A DNA stretch of 64,000 nucleotides from Exiguobacterium acetylicum DSM 20416 (GTDB lineage Bacteria; Bacillota; Bacilli; Exiguobacteriales; Exiguobacteriaceae), in NCBI RefSeq assembly GCF_000702605.1, contig NZ_JNIR01000001.1, forward strand, positions 1,106,501 through 1,170,500, read 5' to 3'. Position 1 is the first letter of the stretch; every line of letters begins with the position of its first letter. The notes beneath the pieces are model-generated. The model did not search any database. It had not been told where the DNA came from and saw only the letters and a list, made by a program, of their open reading frames with translations. Made by a program: the position numbers and the translations under genes. Below, in pieces: positions 59,768 to 64,000 of this stretch.

Positions 59768-62173
59768 TTATCGTGTATACCAGTCAAGCAATGGACCAAA
59801 TTTCTCTTCATCGTAAGCAAATGAACCGTTCGACAAGCGGTCGAGGAACGATAACGAACCAATTTGGATCGTTTTCTCTTGCTCTTTCCCGCTGAGGACC
59901 AATTCTTTCGCTTGTGTGACGTCGATCAGTGCTGCGACTTGGTGTGGTTTCGATTTCAAACCACGGAGCAACTGTAAGCCACGGAGCGCACGGCTCGAGA
60001 CTTGGAACTGATCCGCGAGACGCATCTTCTTCAAAGCACCGCGTTGCGTCAAGAGGACGATCTGTGGTGCTTCCTTGAAGCCGATCGCACCCGCAACGAC
60101 ATCCTGATCCTTCAGGTTGATCGCCTTGACACCGGCAGCTCGGACACCAACGACTGGGACGTCGTCTTCCGTGAACCAGAGCCCGAAGCCGTTCTGTGTC
60201 GCGAGGAACAGGTCGGTCTGACCCGTTGAGACCTGCGCATACAAGACTTCGTCGTCTGCCTTCAGACGGACGCCTTGGAGCGGTTTTGACTTCCGCTGCG
60301 CGTTGTAGTCACTCAGTTTCGAGCGTTTGACCATTCCTTGACGAGTGACGAACAAGCAATGCTGTGCTTCGTCGAACGAACGGACGAGATCAGCGGAGAG
60401 AACCCGGTCACCCGGTTCGAGTGGGACGAGGTTCGCGACGTGTTGACCGCCATCTTTCCACTTCGTATCCGGTAATTGATGGACCGGAATCAGCAAGTAG
60501 TTCCCGCGAACGGTCCAGACGATCAAGTGATCGGTCGTCATCGCTTGTCCTTGGAGCAACGGACGATCCTGTTCCTTCAAGTCCGGTAAGTCGTTCGAGG
60601 CTCCGAACGAACGGAGCGACGAGCGTTTGACGTAACCGTTCTTCGACAGGAAGACCATCGTTTCTTCGACGGCGATCATGACTTCCGTCTTCAGCTTCAG
60701 TTCTTCGACTTCCGCTTCGATTGTCGAACGACGTTTGTCCGCGACTTGTTCCTTTAAAATCGTCAATTCCTTAATGATCAGACGGTTTCGTGTTTTTTCA
60801 TCGTTGAGGATCTTCTCAAGACGCGCGATTTCCTTCTCGAGTTTCGCTGCTTCTTCCTGCAACTCGACGATATCGGTATTCGTTAACCGGTACAGCTGGA
60901 GCATGACGACGGCTTCCGCTTGACGGTCCGTGAAGTTGAAGCGCGCAATCAGCTTATCTTTCGCGTCCGCTTTGTTCGACGCAGAACGGATCAAGGCAAG
61001 CGTCTCATCGAGGACAGAGATTGCTGTCATCAAGGCAGAAACGACTTCCTGACGGCGTTTCGCTTGTTCGAGGTCAAACGCTGTCCGGCGAATGACGACT
61101 TCCTTGACGTGTGCGAGATAGGCATCGAGGAGTGTCAAGACGCCCATTTGGCGCGGTGTCCGCTCATGGATCGCGACCATGTTGTAGTTATAAGCGATTT
61201 GTAGATCGGTTTGTTTGAGATAGAAGTGTAAGACACCTTCCGCGTCTGCTTCCTTCTTCAACTCGATGACGACACGTAAGCCGTCGCGGTCGGTCTCATC
61301 ACGAACTTCCGCGACACCTTCGACCTTTTTATCAAGACGGAGTTCTTCCATTCGTTTGACGAGATTCGCTTTATTGACCTCATACGGGAGTTCCGTGATG
61401 ACGATTTGCTGACGACCGCCCCGCAGTGTCTCAATCGTTGAGCGTGAGCGGATGATGACTTTCCCGCGTCCTGTCTCAAACGCCTTCTTGATGCCGTCAA
61501 GCCCTTGGACGACACCACCAGTCGGGAAATCAGGACCTTGCATATGTGTCAACAAGTCATCGACGTTCTGGACCGTTCCGGAGATCCGACCAATCGCAGC
61601 ATCGAGCACTTCTCCCGCGTGGTGGGGTGGAATCTCGGTCGCGTAACCGGCGGAAATCCCTGTCGAACCGTTCATCAGCAAGTTCGGCAATAGTGACGGT
61701 AAGACGAGTGGTTCCTCAGTCGTATCATCGAAGTTGAGCGTGTAATCGACGGTCTGTTTGTTGATCCCGTCGAGAATGAGGCTTGAAACTTTCGATAAAC
61801 GTGCTTCCGTATACCGCATCGCTGCCGCGCTATCGCCGTCGATCGATCCGTTATTCCCTTGCATATCGATTAACGGATAACGGAGCTTCCACTCTTGGCT
61901 CAAGCGGACCATTGCTTCATAGACTGACGAGTCACCATGCGGATGGTAGTTACCGATGACGACACCGACCGTCTTTGCCGATTTCCGGTAGGCACGGTCA
62001 AACAGGTTACCTTCCGTATGCATCGCATACAAGATCCGGCGTTGTACCGGTTTCAGACCATCACGGGCATCCGGTAAGGCACGATCTTGGATGATATATT
62101 TCGAATAACGACCAAACCGGTCGCCGACAACTTGCTCGAGCGACAGGTTCAGGATGTTTTGTAGATTAGACAT
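59768..62173 (-). CDS. parC: DNA topoisomerase IV subunit A
   Basis: 801 aa, normal length. Breakage-reunion domain with catalytic Arg120-Tyr121 ([11 protein letters not shown]), quinolone-pocket residues Ser82 and Glu86 ([12 protein letters not shown]) both wild type, coiled coil at ~425-480, and six C-terminal blades that bind DNA. With ParE it decatenates daughter chromosomes. ATG 62173 overlaps the parE stop by 8 bp. Confidence 0.97.
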   Translation of the reverse strand: MSNLQNILNLSLEQVVGDRFGRYSKYIIQDRALPDARDGLKPVQRRILYAMHTEGNLFDRAYRKSAKTVGVVIGNYHPHGDSSVYEAMVRLSQEWKLRYPLIDMQGNNGSIDGDSAAAMRYTEARLSKVSSLILDGINKQTVDYTLNFDDTTEEPLVLPSLLPNLLMNGSTGISAGYATEIPPHHAGEVLDAAIGRISGTVQNVDDLLTHMQGPDFPTGGVVQGLDGIKKAFETGRGKVIIRSRSTIETLRGGRQQIVITELPYEVNKANLVKRMEELRLDKKVEGVAEVRDETDRDGLRVVIELKKEADAEGVLHFYLKQTDLQIAYNYNMVAIHERTPRQMGVLTLLDAYLAHVKEVVIRRTAFDLEQAKRRQEVVSALMTAISVLDETLALIRSASNKADAKDKLIARFNFTDRQAEAVVMLQLYRLTNTDIVELQEEAAKLEKEIARLEKILNDEKTRNRLIIKELTILKEQVADKRRSTIEAEVEELKLKTEVMIAVEETMVFLSKNGYVKRSSLRSFGASNDLPDLKEQDRPLLQGQAMTTDHLIVWTVRGNYLLIPVHQLPDTKWKDGGQHVANLVPLEPGDRVLSADLVRSFDEAQHCLFVTRQGMVKRSKLSDYNAQRKSKPLQGVRLKADDEVLYAQVSTGQTDLFLATQNGFGLWFTEDDVPVVGVRAAGVKAINLKDQDVVAGAIGFKEAPQIVLLTQRGALKKMRLADQFQVSSRALRGLQLLRGLKSKPHQVAALIDVTQAKELVLSGKEQEKTIQIGSLSFLDRLSNGSFAYDEEKFGPLLDWYTR

Positions 62174-64000
62174 GTTCGTTCACACTCTCTTTCGTCACGT
62201 GCTCATTCTCGATGATCGAGAGGTCTTCCGCGAGACCGAAGGCGACATTGTCCTCGATCCACGTCCGGCGGTGTCCGACGTTATCACCCATGAGGACAGA
62301 AACGCGTTTTTCCGCTACGGCAGCATCGTCGATCGTGACCCGAATCAACGTCCGTGTCTCCGGATCCATCGTTGTTTCCCAGAGCTGTGGTGCATTCATC
62401 TCTCCGAGTCCTTTGTAACGCTGGATCATATAGCCTTTGCCGAATTTCTTCGTCGTTTTCTTAAGTGTCTCTTCGTCCCAGACATATTCGAACTTCTCCG
62501 ATTTGCCTTTTCCTTTTGAGACACGGTAGAGCGGTGGTAAGGCAACGAAGACCTTCCCAGCATCAATCAACGGACGCATGTAGCGGAAGAAGAACGTCAA
62601 TAGCAAGACTTGGATATGCGCGCCATCGGTATCGGCATCGGTCATGATGATGACTTTATCAAAATTGCAATCTGACAAGTCGAAATCAGCTCCAACACCG
62701 CCACCAATCGCGTGAATGATCGTGTTGATCTCTTCATTTTTCATGATGTCAGCGAGTTTCGCTTTTTCTGTGTTCAAGACCTTACCACGGAGTGGAAGAA
62801 TCGCTTGGAACGTCCGATTTCGTCCTTGTTTCGCGGAACCACCGGCAGAATCACCCTCGACGAGGAACAGTTCATTCTTGTCCGCGTTCTTCGAAGCAGC
62901 AGGCGTCAGTTTCCCGTTCAAGATACTCGAACGTTTCTTCTTTTTCCCGTTTCGTGCTTCTTCGCGGGCTTTTCGTGCCGCTTCCCGAGCTTGCGCTGCG
63001 CGGATCGCTTTTTTGATCAACAGCGTCGCCGTTTGCGGGTTTTCTTCCAAGTACGTCGAGAGACGACGACTGATGACAGCGTCACAGCTCGTCCGCGCTT
63101 CCGGTGAACCGAGTTTCGACTTCGTTTGTCCTTCGAACTGAAGGAATTCTTCCGGAATCCGGATCGAGACAATCATCGTCAAGCCTTCGCGGATATCGTT
63201 TCCGTCGAGGTTCTTATCTTTTTCCTTCAAGAGCGTGTTCTTCCGGGCATATTCATTCATGACCCGTGTCATTGCTGTCTTCGCGCCGACTTCGTGTGTT
63301 CCACCGTCGCGTGTCCGGACGTTGTTGACGAACGAAAGAACGTTTTCCGAGTATGCATCCGTGAACTGGAAGGCGATATCGACTTCGATCTCGTTTTCTG
63401 TTCCTTCGAACGCAACCGTCGGATGCAGTGTGTCTTTATCATCGTTCAAGTACTGGACGAATTCACTAACACCGTCTTGGTACTGGAAGATGTCCTGCTT
63501 ATCGGACCGTTCGTCCGTCAGCGTAATCTTCAGACCCTTCAGCAAGAAGGCGGATTCGCGCAACCGTTCCGCGAGCGTATCGTAATTATAGGTTAACGTA
63601 CTGAAGATCGAGCCATCTGGCTTAAAGTAGACGCTCGTTCCTTTTTGACGTGTCGTACCTGTTTCAAGCAATGTCGTTTTCGGCATCCCGCCGTTTTCGA
63701 ACGTTTGCTCATATTGTTTTCCGTCACGGAAGATCGTCACTTTCAAGTCCGTTGATAAGGCGTTAACAACTGACGCCCCAACGCCGTGTAATCCACCGGA
63801 CGTCTTGTAACCGCCCTGACCGAACTTACCACCGGCGTGAAGGACGGTGAAGATGACTTCTGCTGTTGGTTTACCAGACGCATGCATCCCCGTCGGCATT
63901 CCGCGTCCATGGTCACGCACCGTAATCGCATTATCTTTATGAATCGTGACATCAATTTGTTCCCCGAAACCTGCAAGCGCCTCATCGATCGCGTTATCAA
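62166..64000 (-). CDS. parE: DNA topoisomerase IV subunit B (5' end beyond window)
   Basis: The open frame continues to the window edge (612 codons visible). GHKL ATPase with [25 protein letters not shown] and [14 protein letters not shown], a transducer domain, then the TOPRIM block [13 protein letters not shown] and [24 protein letters not shown], which is of ParE rather than GyrB type. The missing part is only the first few dozen residues. Confidence 0.97.
   Translation of the reverse strand, partial: DNAIDEALAGFGEQIDVTIHKDNAITVRDHGRGMPTGMHASGKPTAEVIFTVLHAGGKFGQGGYKTSGGLHGVGASVVNALSTDLKVTIFRDGKQYEQTFENGGMPKTTLLETGTTRQKGTSVYFKPDGSIFSTLTYNYDTLAERLRESAFLLKGLKITLTDERSDKQDIFQYQDGVSEFVQYLNDDKDTLHPTVAFEGTENEIEVDIAFQFTDAYSENVLSFVNNVRTRDGGTHEVGAKTAMTRVMNEYARKNTLLKEKDKNLDGNDIREGLTMIVSIRIPEEFLQFEGQTKSKLGSPEARTSCDAVISRRLSTYLEENPQTATLLIKKAIRAAQAREAARKAREEARNGKKKKRSSILNGKLTPAASKNADKNELFLVEGDSAGGSAKQGRNRTFQAILPLRGKVLNTEKAKLADIMKNEEINTIIHAIGGGVGADFDLSDCNFDKVIIMTDADTDGAHIQVLLLTFFFRYMRPLIDAGKVFVALPPLYRVSKGKGKSEKFEYVWDEETLKKTTKKFGKGYMIQRYKGLGEMNAPQLWETTMDPETRTLIRVTIDDAAVAEKRVSVLMGDNVGHRRTWIEDNVAFGLAEDLSIIENEHVTKESVNEHV

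Noticed and set aside
59768-62173. Quinolone-resistance mutation in parC
   Set aside because: Ser82 and Glu86 are wild type.
1-64000. CRISPR arrays, tRNA/rRNA genes, classic riboswitches, prophage
   Set aside because: No regularly spaced repeats, cloverleaf or conserved riboswitch cores, and no phage structural genes were seen by eye.

Overview
The window looks like chromosome of a low-GC Gram-positive bacterium of class Bacilli. Strong SD sites (GGAGG/AGGAGG), frequent TTG/GTG starts, a sigma-B type promoter, the parE-parC order, the efe iron-uptake operon and YdbS/YdbT, YrzF, YflT and OhrA/OhrR homologues all fit. Overall protein style is most like Exiguobacterium; this is inference from remembered families, not a search. 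No rRNA, tRNA or CRISPR array was seen.

Layout. 1-5554: truncated TetR repressor, stress-like membrane protein, CorC-type CNNM/CBS protein with an unusual translation start, HemAT-like oxygen-sensing chemoreceptor, membrane protein. 5697-10629: YrzF-like kinase, then a compact operon (M32 carboxypeptidase, glycerophosphodiesterase, membrane-anchored protein, guanylate-kinase-like protein), then an APH-fold kinase. 10721-16043: small genes, MarR regulator, a frameshifted (p)ppGpp synthetase, and the divergent ohrA/ohrR peroxide switch. 16171-21264: bPH-domain pair ydbS/ydbT (ydbT frameshifted), a hydrolase lacking its nucleophile, a precisely placed IS605-type tnpB element, and a PP2C-like protein. 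21300-31366: secreted peptide, membrane proteins, K+/H+ antiporter, SDR, GNAT, YhhX-like oxidoreductase, SH3b/C39 secreted protein, DUF2339 protein. 31430-35212: Fur-controlled efeO-efeB-efeU iron operon (efeB frameshifted in a C8 tract). 35299-45798: stress protein YflT with sigma-B promoter, small enzymes, WYL and HxlR regulators, and a moxR-DUF58-membrane protein operon. 45967-55261: a 9.3-kb AT-rich Tn3-family transposon with 38-bp inverted repeats and an ATTAT target duplication, carrying cadC-cadA, cadD, tnpR/res, a decayed tnpA and a defective IS3 element. 55321-64000: a satD-DUF3307-phosphatase-MBL-DUF3006 operon behind tandem palindromes, a NUDIX hydrolase, then parC and parE (cut by the window edge).

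Two themes stand out. First, five genes are split by a single-base change in or next to a short homopolymer (12496, 16900-16906, 22546-22552, 32497-32504, 46900-46904), which suggests either sequencing indels or replication slippage/phase variation. Second, the mobile elements are readable in detail: the tnpB element can be removed on paper to restore a stop codon and reveal a TTTAC target, and the Tn3 transposon carries matched subterminal hairpins with the motif CGCTAAG in their loops.
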